Positions 1 to 5,131 of a stretch of DNA of 5,284 nt are shown here, one piece after another; the first letter of the stretch is position 1, and each line of letters opens with the position of its first letter. The stretch is from Clostridiales bacterium (GTDB lineage: Bacteria; Bacillota; Clostridia; Lachnospirales; CAG-274): positions 1 through 5,284 of the forward strand of contig JAJQBF010000269.1 of assembly GCA_021203425.1 (NCBI GenBank). The letters are read 5' to 3'. Position numbers and translations under genes: made by a program. Below the pieces are notes generated by a model. The model ran no database searches. It worked only from the letters and a program-made list of their open reading frames with translations, and was not told where the DNA came from.

Positions 1-1
1 G

Positions 2-718
2 ATATATACAACAAATTCCATCAAAAATCTTCACATAAATAAGACCCTCACAAAAAATCTTAAAATCCCCGACATTAATCTTAACACAAAGACAACTCCC
101 CGATGCCGCTGTTATGTACGCTTAACCTCAGCCGAAACCGCCGAGGGACTTCTCCTTTATAAGGGCGAAATCAAGCTGTTTTTTGCCTGTGACCCTGACT
201 CTGAATACATAAAAATTAACATACCCCTAAACGACAGTCTGCCTCTTGAGAATGAAAACCCGAACTGTGAATATAAAATTGACAAAGCCCAAATTCTCAG
301 CAGTTCCCTTACTCTTTCGCCTGATGGAGACTTAAGCTGTAATTTGAATATGATTTTAAGCTTTACCGTTATAAAAAACAGTGAGCTTGAAATTATAACC
401 GATATTCGTGATATTCCCTCGGAACAGACGGAAAAATCCTCTTTTACACAGTGTCTTATTAAGGATTTTACCAATGAAGTATTTAAACTTAAAAATGATT
501 TCAATTTGATTGACGTTATAGAGGCAGATGAAATCGATGAAATAGAAAATATATACGAAACCTATATCTCGCTTAAGAATATATCCGTTAAGCCTACAGA
601 AGAAGGAATAAGTGTTGAGGGAAATGCGCTGATAAACATTACCTGCAACCCCAAAAGCAAAAACAATTCGGTCAATTTCAAGAAAAAAAGTTCCGTTTTC
701 AAAGATTTTCCCTCTTAA
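2..718 (+). CDS. Segment 1 of the sipL-like gene: SPOCS repeat 1 and first half of repeat 2
   Basis: Frame 2 is open from the window edge for 238 codons, with no convincing start inside the window, so it is 5' partial. Near the left edge the motif KIPDIN matches the IPD-I-P segment that opens SPOCS proteins. YKGEIKLFF, INIPLND and SCNLNMILSFTV then follow the usual order of strands in repeat 1. Repeat 2 begins with YISLKNISV and EGISVEGNALINI. The last residues, after the A7 run at 683-689 and up to the stop at 716-718, do not fit the family, whereas frame 3 from base 690 reads VPFSKIFPL and does. A later internal TTG at 344 is an unlikely start because homology extends far upstream of it. 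Confidence 0.72.
   Translation: MYTTNSIKNLHINKTLTKNLKIPDINLNTKTTPRCRCYVRLTSAETAEGLLLYKGEIKLFFACDPDSEYIKINIPLNDSLPLENENPNCEYKIDKAQILSSSLTLSPDGDLSCNLNMILSFTVIKNSELEIITDIRDIPSEQTEKSSFTQCLIKDFTNEVFKLKNDFNLIDVIEADEIDEIENIYETYISLKNISVKPTEEGISVEGNALINITCNPKSKNNSVNFKKKSSVFKDFPS
683..689 (+). other. A7 run at the first frame break
   Basis: Seven A bases lie between AAG and GTT. With seven, the frame runs out at the stop at 716-718. With six, the reading becomes Phe-Lys-Lys-Lys-Val-Pro-Phe and enters frame 3, which carries the rest of SPOCS repeat 2. The effect is that of one extra base. Confidence 0.7.
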
Positions 719-1193
719 AAGCGGCTGTAAGTACTGTAATATGAATTTGTCTGTTATTGACGACAACATTTCCGTAAAAGAGGACGAAAACGGACGCAGC
801 TATGTAATAGACTTCGAAATTGACATTTTGGCATCGTATTTTCTTATATGTGAACAAAAAATAAGTTATATATGCGGAGTTCACGAGGTCAATAAAAAAA
901 TCGATACACAACAGACTGAACTGCCTTATCTTTCTGTTCTTTGCCGAAACAACAGTGAATTTGTTGTAAACGAACCCGTAATTTTAGACAGCAGCGACCC
1001 TGCCATTTTCCAAATTTACCGTATAAACTGCACAGCCGTCACAGATGGCATAACTCCCGGTAAAGACAAAGCAGCCGCCGAAGGCTTTCTTACCGCCGAC
1101 ATACTCTACGCCGCAAAGGACGATGAAAACCCTGTTTACTCCACAGACGCTGTTTTTCCCTTTAAAAAAAACAATCGAGCTGCCCGGGGCTGA
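690..1193 (+). CDS. Segment 2 of the sipL-like gene: second half of SPOCS repeat 2 and first half of repeat 3
   Basis: Frame 3 reads VPFSKIFPLKSGCKYCN straight after the A7 run, then NMNLSVIDDNISV and VIDFEIDILASYF, completing repeat 2. Repeat 3 starts around IYRINCTAV and continues GFLTADILYAAKDD and AVFPFKK. After the A8 run (1164-1171) frame 3 gives only a short unrelated tail before the TGA at 1191-1193. An ATG at 741 could be called as a start, but it sits inside the SPOCS fold and has no convincing Shine-Dalgarno sequence, so this is a continuation and not an independent gene. Confidence 0.65.
   Translation, partial: VPFSKIFPLKSGCKYCNMNLSVIDDNISVKEDENGRSYVIDFEIDILASYFLICEQKISYICGVHEVNKKIDTQQTELPYLSVLCRNNSEFVVNEPVILDSSDPAIFQIYRINCTAVTDGITPGKDKAAAEGFLTADILYAAKDDENPVYSTDAVFPFKKNNRAARG
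1164..1171 (+). other. A8 run at the second frame break
   Basis: Eight A bases follow TTT of the Pro-Phe motif. With seven, the product reads Pro-Phe-Lys-Lys-Thr-Ile-Glu-Leu-Pro-Gly, the expected SPOCS sequence, and moves from frame 3 into frame 1. With eight, translation stops at 1191-1193. Again this equals a single inserted base. Confidence 0.75.
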
Positions 1194-1542
1194 AGAAAAT
1201 GACGATATATGTATGTTCACAAACACTGCCGTAAAATATGCCGACAGCAAAATTTCAGATGATACAAACATAACGGTTGATGCAAAAATATCTGTCACAG
1301 CCTATGCCTTTAAGAAAAACATACTGTCTCCCATAACGGATATAACCTTTACCGATATGTCAGAGGAAGAACTGAGCGCCCAACCCTCAATGGTTCTTTA
1401 CATCGTCAAACCCGGCGACAGCCTTTTAAAAATAGCTAAAAAATATAACAGCCGAATCTCCGACATTACAACTGTAAATAAAATCGACCCCAACACCCTC
1501 ACCCCCGGCACCAAACTCCTCATAATAAAACCCACTCTATAG
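1172..1542 (+). CDS. Segment 3 of the sipL-like gene: end of SPOCS repeat 3 plus C-terminal LysM
   Basis: Frame 1 after the A8 run reads TIELPGAEENDD, the expected continuation of PFKK in a SPOCS repeat, and then strands VDAKISVTAYAF. A short acidic linker (DMSEEELSAQ) leads to the LysM at about 1399-1533, with the typical YIVKPGDSLLKIAKKY, the Asn of VNKIDPN and the LTPGTKLLI ending. Frame 1 is also open upstream to an ATG at 1123, but that reading overlaps segment 2 and adds only a frame-shifted, non-homologous stretch. The protein ends four residues after the LysM, as is common in SipL-like proteins. Confidence 0.72.
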
Positions 1543-1581
1543 CCTCCCAAACTCGCCGAAACCGAACTTCAATCCCCGCAA

Positions 1582-1625
1582 AAAGCCCCGTCAGGACTCA
1601 CGTCTAAACGGGGCTTTAATTTTTT
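1582..1625. terminator. Bidirectional intrinsic terminator between the convergent genes
   Basis: A perfect 10-bp stem pairs AAAGCCCCGT (1582-1591) with ACGGGGCTTT (1608-1617) around a 16-base loop. On the + strand it is followed by AA and then six T (1620-1625), and it lies 39 bases after the sipL-like stop. On the - strand the stem is followed by a run of T (complement of the A-run 1580-1584), and it lies 42 bases past the SLH gene stop. It can therefore serve both transcripts. Confidence 0.88.
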
Positions 1626-1659
1626 ATTCAGTTAGCAAACTGTCAGAATAAACAAGAGA

Positions 1660-4600
1660 TTACTCTTCTGCTGTTGTATCTTCTGTAGTTTCGTCTGATT
1701 CTGCAGATTCCTCATCAGCAGTTTCATCTGATTCTTCGTCAGATTCTTCATCAGTAGTTTCATCTGTTGCTTCTTCGTCAGTAACTTCTTCTGTTTCTTC
1801 TTCATCTGTGATTAATGAACCGTAAGCTTCGTTGAAAGCTTCTTCTGTCATAATCCACTCTGATGCGTCAGTTACATACCAGTAGGAGTTAGCTGCTGTA
1901 AGAACGTCGCCATAGTACCAAGCTGATTCAGCATTGTCAGCGAATGTAACGATTGTAGAAAGATCGATATCTTCGTCAAATGCTCTGCCTGTTGCTCTGT
2001 TAACTGCACTTACAACTTCTGCTCTTGTGATATATTCGTTGGGCTTGAATGAACCGTCTGTGTAGCCGCTTAACCAGCCTGCCTTAACAGCTGCTGCAAT
2101 ATAAGCGTCTGCCCAGTGACCTTCTGTATCTGAGAAACCGGCTGATCCGTTCAAGTCAACATCTAAGAACTTAGAAAGGATAACTGAGAATTCAGCTCTT
2201 GTTATAGCCTTGTCAGGTCCGAATGAACCGTCTGAGTAACCAACGATTACTGATCTGTTTGTTAAGTAGCCAACATAGTCAGCATACCAAGCGTCTGAAC
2301 TTACGTCAGTGAAGTCAGGTGTACTTGCAGATACTTCGATAGAACCTGTGATAAGTCTTGAGAACAATGCTGCTGTTTCAGCTCTTGTTATGTTATTCTG
2401 CGGTAAGAATGTTCCGTCAGTATAACCAACCATATAAGCGAAGAAGTAGTTGTCAACCTGATAGAAGTTTACAGATGCCTTTGTTGTAGCTGATTCGTCT
2501 TCACCTGTTACAGTGTCATCAGCGCTTTCTGTATCTTCTTCGGTTTCTGCTTCTGTTGTTGTTGTGGTTGTTGTTCTTCCGCCGCTGCTGCCGCCGCTGC
2601 CGCTGCCGCCGCTGCTTCCGCCTGAAGATGTTGTTGTTGTTTCTGCAGCTGCCTCAGTTGTTGTAGCTGCTGCGCTTGTTGTAGCCTCTGTTGTTTCATC
2701 ATTGTCAGAACCGCCTGTTGTGGTTGTTTCTGATGCTGATTCAGATTCAGATTCTGTTTCTGTTGTAGTTTCAGTAGTAGTATCGTCATCGCCTGTTGCT
2801 GTCTTAGAGATTGTAAGAACACCGTCAACAACTGCAATCTGAACATCAGGATAATCTCCGTCTGTTGTGGGTGCGCCTGCGAAGTCAACGATTACGCCGA
2901 TAAGATCGATAGCAAGGCTGCCGTCTGTATAAGCTTCATCGGGGATACTGTCAGAAACTGTGAATGTAAGAGTAGCAAGAGTTGTTGTAGTTGTAAGTTC
3001 GTCAAGTACATCGTCGCCGTCTGTGTCGTCGAGGTAGAATGCTAACTTAATCTTACCAGCCTCAAGAGCTGTCTTACCGATATCATCTGTTGTATAAAGA
3101 TCACCGTTTACAACACTTGCTGAAGTAATAGCAACCTGAGCCTGTGCGGAAAGATCTACAGTTGAGCCTGCTCCGTTAGGATCAAGACCTGTTATTGTAA
3201 GACCTGTTACATATGTAGGATCGAATGTTACCCAATATGTACCGTTGTTTACGCCAACTACGGGGTCATTAAGAACAACGTCTACTGACTTTGTTCCGCC
3301 GGGTGCTACTTCTGCACTGCCGATAACAAGTGTATCAGAACCGATTGTTGTTGTTTCTGTTGTTTCGTCGCCTGTAGTTCCTGCTTCAACTGTTACTGAA
3401 CCGTTTGTTACGTTAGCTGTAAGAGCTGTTGTAACTGTTGCGTCAGCTGAAGGAACATTGTTACAGTCAACTACTTCAAGATTAACAGCCTGTGTACCTA
3501 CTGCAGTACCTGTAAATGTGATTGCAGCTACTGTTGTGTCTGTATCAAAGCTGTATAAAGCGTCTGAACCGTAATAGAAAGCAATCTTGATAACGCCGGC
3601 CTGAAGAGCTGTCTGACCTGCTGTTACCATTGCGTCTGTATACTTGTCGGGGTCAGCTGTTACATGAGCTGATGTAATAGCGTAATCTACACTGCTTGTA
3701 GCGTCATAAAGAGCGCCTGTAGCGGGGTCGATCATCTTAACTGCAGATGCTGTTGCAACTGTAGGATCGAATGTTACCCAGAAAGTAAGGTTGTTTACGG
3801 GTGTACCGATGTTTGTAAGGTCGATGTTAAGGTCGCCTGTTTCGCCAACCTTAAGAGTTAAAGCGTCAGCTACAAGGTTAACTTCGCCCTCAACGGGAGC
3901 TGCTGTTGTAGCCTCTGTTGTTTCGTCTACAGAACCGCTGCCGCCGCTCTGTGAATCTGTTGTAGCCTCAGCAGTAGTTTCTTCTGTGCTGCCGCCTTCT
4001 GCTGCTACATTAACACCGTATACATATACGTTTGTACCAACACCACCGAAGTAATATGTTCCGGCTGTTAATGTTGCTGAAAGTTCATACTTTTCAGCCT
4101 TGTCGGCACCATCGTTTGCATAGCTGTTTAATGTTGTATATGCATTGTCAAGAAGTTCTATTGCCTTGCCGCTGTTTACATCGGCAATTACTGTTACGTC
4201 TGCGCTGTTGCTGAGAACCTCAATCTGAAGAACACATCTTACTGTGTTGCCTGAGCTTGCTGTTACTTTGCTTGCGTCAGAGCCTGAACCGTAAATAGCA
4301 TATGATGTTCCGTCTCCGGAAACGTCCTTGCCTGTAAGTGCCTCAACAGCTGTAATCTTAATATTGCTGTCTGAGTAAAGTACTTCACCTGCTGTGTAGC
4401 TTGTTGCAGTACCTACTGTGTATGTGTAAGAATCTGAGCTTGAGCTTGAGCCGCCCTGATCTTCTGAAGATGCTGCTGTTGTTTCTTCCGCCGCTGCTTC
4501 TGTTGTAGCTTCTGTTGCAGCCTCTGTTGTTGCAGTGCTTGAATCTTCAGTACTGCTTGAAGAGCTGTCGCCTAAGCTGACAGAATATGTGTAAACGTTT

Positions 4601-5118
4601 GTTCCTACACCGCCGAAATAATATGTTGTTCCGGCCTCTACTGCAGCTGTAAATTCATAACCTGACACTTTTTCAGTTCCGTCATTTGAATAGCTGTTAA
4701 CAACCGTATACGATTCATCAGCTTTAGTAAGAACGATTTTCTTTCCGTTGTTTACATCAGCTGTTACAGTTAATGTACCGCTTTCAAGAGCCTCAATCTT
4801 ATAGATAGGTCTTACAGTGTCTCCGTCGCTTGATGTAAATCTTACATCTGATGATCCAGCACCGTAAATAGCAAATAAATCGTTTATAGCCTTAACGGTA
4901 AGAGCATCAGTAGCTGTAACAGTAAGACTTGAGTCTGAATAAAGAGACGTACCGACAGCATATGTGCCTTCAGCAGTTTCACTGTATGTACCGAGATCAG
5001 CATTTACCGCTGTATCTGTTGATACGGATGTCACGTCTGCATTGGCATACACAAAAGATGTGCAAGTCATAGCAGCAGCCAAAACAAGGCTTATGACTTT
5101 TCGTGTTTTTGCTTTCAC
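1660..5118 (-). CDS. Secreted SLH-anchored surface protein with two N-terminal repeat modules and two cohesin-like domains (scaffoldin-like)
   Basis: The 1152-residue product has a Sec signal peptide (1-27: basic KAKTRK, hydrophobic core, cleavage after Tyr-Ala-Asn-Ala). Next come two related modules (about 52-183 and 234-371), two cohesin-like domains (about 413-578 and 596-771), a long low-complexity linker (776-880), three SLH motifs (about 884-924, 935-985, 994-1043), a partial SLH-like segment (1058-1083) and an acidic tail (1105-1152). SLH triplets bind secondary cell-wall polymer, so the protein should be held non-covalently on the cell surface with its N-terminal domains displayed. 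No catalytic domain is recognisable. Cohesin plus SLH is the plan of anchoring scaffoldins such as SdbA and OlpB of Acetivibrio thermocellus, which makes docking of dockerin-bearing enzymes a reasonable but unproven role. The GTG start at 5116-5118 is set by a strong RBS and the signal peptide. Terminated at 1582-1625. Confidence 0.88.
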   Translation of the reverse strand: MKAKTRKVISLVLAAAMTCTSFVYANADVTSVSTDTAVNADLGTYSETAEGTYAVGTSLYSDSSLTVTATDALTVKAINDLFAIYGAGSSDVRFTSSDGDTVRPIYKIEALESGTLTVTADVNNGKKIVLTKADESYTVVNSYSNDGTEKVSGYEFTAAVEAGTTYYFGGVGTNVYTYSVSLGDSSSSSTEDSSTATTEAATEATTEAAAEETTAASSEDQGGSSSSSDSYTYTVGTATSYTAGEVLYSDSNIKITAVEALTGKDVSGDGTSYAIYGSGSDASKVTASSGNTVRCVLQIEVLSNSADVTVIADVNSGKAIELLDNAYTTLNSYANDGADKAEKYELSATLTAGTYYFGGVGTNVYVYGVNVAAEGGSTEETTAEATTDSQSGGSGSVDETTEATTAAPVEGEVNLVADALTLKVGETGDLNIDLTNIGTPVNNLTFWVTFDPTVATASAVKMIDPATGALYDATSSVDYAITSAHVTADPDKYTDAMVTAGQTALQAGVIKIAFYYGSDALYSFDTDTTVAAITFTGTAVGTQAVNLEVVDCNNVPSADATVTTALTANVTNGSVTVEAGTTGDETTETTTIGSDTLVIGSAEVAPGGTKSVDVVLNDPVVGVNNGTYWVTFDPTYVTGLTITGLDPNGAGSTVDLSAQAQVAITSASVVNGDLYTTDDIGKTALEAGKIKLAFYLDDTDGDDVLDELTTTTTLATLTFTVSDSIPDEAYTDGSLAIDLIGVIVDFAGAPTTDGDYPDVQIAVVDGVLTISKTATGDDDTTTETTTETESESESASETTTTGGSDNDETTEATTSAAATTTEAAAETTTTSSGGSSGGSGSGGSSGGRTTTTTTTEAETEEDTESADDTVTGEDESATTKASVNFYQVDNYFFAYMVGYTDGTFLPQNNITRAETAALFSRLITGSIEVSASTPDFTDVSSDAWYADYVGYLTNRSVIVGYSDGSFGPDKAITRAEFSVILSKFLDVDLNGSAGFSDTEGHWADAYIAAAVKAGWLSGYTDGSFKPNEYITRAEVVSAVNRATGRAFDEDIDLSTIVTFADNAESAWYYGDVLTAANSYWYVTDASEWIMTEEAFNEAYGSLITDEEETEEVTDEEATDETTDEESDEESDETADEESAESDETTEDTTAEE
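1663..1806 (-). other. Acidic C-terminal tail of the SLH protein
   Basis: Residues 1105-1152 (48 residues) are made of Asp, Glu, Thr, Ser and Ala with a single Val. About 60 percent are Asp or Glu, and there is no Lys or Arg. It follows the SLH block and a partial SLH-like segment (TFADNAESAWYYGDV). No sortase motif or membrane anchor is present. Confidence 0.9.
1990..2469 (-). other. Three SLH motifs
   Basis: Each motif carries the GY-DG-F turn and the ITRAE signature: GYTDGTF with NITRAE (residues 898-914), GYSDGSF with AITRAE (960-976), and GYTDGSF with YITRAE (1018-1034). Motifs 2 and 3 start with full FTDV or FSDT-GHWA segments. Motif 1 lacks a clear FxDv-HWA opening and starts FYQVDNYFFAY instead. 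Intact TRAE in all three predicts binding to secondary cell-wall polymer. Confidence 0.95.
2479..2793 (-). repeat. Low-complexity linker-coding DNA (Thr/Ser/Gly/Glu linker)
   Basis: Residues 776-880 are almost entirely Thr, Ser, Glu, Ala, Gly and Asp, including a GGSSGGSGSGGSSGG stretch (GCC/GCT-type trinucleotides at about 2580-2626 on the + strand) followed by a run of seven Thr. Such linkers are flexible and commonly O-glycosylated. The stretch GTTGTAGCCTCTGTTGTTTC occurs here (2678-2697) and again in the linker before cohesin-like domain 1 (3905-3924). Confidence 0.85.
2806..3333 (-). other. Cohesin-like domain 2
   Basis: Residues 596-771 repeat the plan of domain 1: APGGTKSVDVVL, NNGTYWVTFDP, ALEAGKIKLAFYL, LATLTFTVSD, AIDLIGVIVD and DGVLTIS. 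The two domains sit 182 residues apart and share a 21-bp identical DNA block, so they probably arose by duplication. Domain 2 differs by an inserted Asp-rich loop (697-708) before the LATLTF strand. Confidence 0.6.
3214..3780 (-). repeat. 21-bp identical blocks at 3214-3234 and 3760-3780 in the two cohesin-like domains
   Basis: The same 21 bases, encoding WVTFDPT on the minus strand, occur 546 bp apart, exactly 182 codons. The match is one base longer than can be written here. It marks equivalent strands of the duplicated domains. Nucleotide identity including third positions points to a duplication, to gene conversion or to strong shared codon bias. Confidence 0.85.
3385..3882 (-). other. 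Cohesin-like domain 1
   Basis: Residues 413-578 begin VNLVADALTLKVGETGDLNIDL, then NNLTFWVTFDP (the F-x-Y/FDP strand typical of cohesins), AGVIKIAFYYG, VAAITFTGTAVGTQAVNLEV and finally NGSVTVE. The order and spacing match the type I cohesin jelly roll: opening strand, G-dependent second strand, yDp strand, G-i-i/a-f strand, la-i-F strand and closing G-v-v. Related beta-sandwich surface domains cannot be excluded. Confidence 0.62.
4006..4965 (-). repeat. Two N-terminal repeat modules (A1 4570-4965, A2 4006-4419) of unknown family
   Basis: Residues 52-183 and 234-371 align along their length at an offset of about 189 residues. Shared landmarks in order are LYSDS, an AIYG-GS segment, a G-TVR segment, a run ending TVTADVN-GK or TVIADVNSGK, NSY-NDG, and the near-identical end TYYFGGVGTNVY. 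Strand-rich pattern and length suggest a beta-sandwich such as a carbohydrate-binding module. The ending recalls modules attached to secreted clostridial polysaccharide-degrading proteins. This is inference from pattern only. A Ser/Thr/Glu/Ala linker (residues 184-230, DNA 4429-4569) separates the copies. Confidence 0.7.
5038..5118 (-). other. Signal peptide of the SLH protein
   Basis: Residues 1-27 show three basic residues in the first six, plus Lys or Arg at 6-7, a hydrophobic VISLVLAAAMTC core and an A-N-A signal peptidase I site before Asp28. Cys19 is not in a lipobox (it is followed by Thr and preceded by Met-Thr), so a lipoprotein is unlikely. Confidence 0.88.
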
Positions 5119-5125
5119 ACTTCTT

Positions 5126-5131
5126 CCTCCT
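5126..5131 (-). promoter_or_regulatory. Strong Shine-Dalgarno site of the SLH gene
   Basis: On the minus strand AGGAGG (inside AAAGGAGGAA) lies seven bases before the GTG at 5118-5116. The perfect match and spacing select this GTG as the start. The preceding leader is A-rich and probably unstructured, in keeping with high expression. Confidence 0.93.

Larger units (their letters stand above)
1..1542 (+). pseudogene. sipL: SipL-like spore coat morphogenesis protein (3x SPOCS/DUF3794 + LysM), 5' partial and interrupted by two frameshifts
   Basis: Frame 2 is open from base 2 to the TAA at 716-718, frame 3 carries on to the TGA at 1191-1193, and frame 1 ends at the TAG at 1540-1542. Deleting one A in each of two A-runs (683-689 and 1164-1171) gives a continuous product of at least 512 residues, close to the roughly 520 residues of Clostridioides difficile SipL. 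The order is three SPOCS-like beta repeats (about residues 20-135, 185-300 and 325-440 of the repaired product), each with a Pro-Leu or Pro-Phe motif, then a LysM at about 466-509. In SipL, and in its Bacillus counterpart SpoVID, this architecture tethers the coat ATPase SpoIVA to the forespore surface, with SipL LysM contacting SpoIVA. The N-terminus, probably only 10-20 residues, lies left of the window, so its promoter and RBS are not visible. Family assignment is fairly sure. Whether the gene is truly broken or mis-sequenced is open. Confidence 0.78.

Noticed and set aside
1123..1171. ATG at 1123 as the true start of an independent LysM protein
   Set aside because: The frame between 1123 and the A8 run is not SPOCS-like, overlaps frame 3 coding that is, and lacks a good Shine-Dalgarno sequence. 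The following sequence completes a split SPOCS repeat.
157..1298. Minus-strand open frames across the sipL-like gene (157-504, 356-769, 699-911, 984-1298)
   Set aside because: They run antisense to SPOCS/LysM coding sequence recognised on the plus strand, and show no family features of their own.
2560..2800. CRISPR-like or tandem-repeat array
   Set aside because: The repeats are irregular triplets maintained in a coding frame; there are no constant repeats with unique spacers.
2508..2888. Minus-strand Gln/Leu/Ala-rich open frame of 126 codons
   Set aside because: It is the alternate reading of the Thr/Ser/Gly linker of the SLH gene on the same strand. Its composition is a by-product of the triplet repeats, and it lacks an RBS.
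2513..4214. Several plus-strand open frames, rich in Val, Ser and Pro (2513-2842, 3245-3574, 3791-4054, 4032-4214)
   Set aside because: They are antisense to the SLH gene. Val-rich stretches are complements of Thr codons. No domains, no RBS and no independent support.
5062..5064. Cys19 as a lipoprotein attachment site
   Set aside because: The residues before it (Ala-Met-Thr) and after it (Thr) do not make a lipobox, while a good A-N-A signal peptidase I site follows at residue 27.
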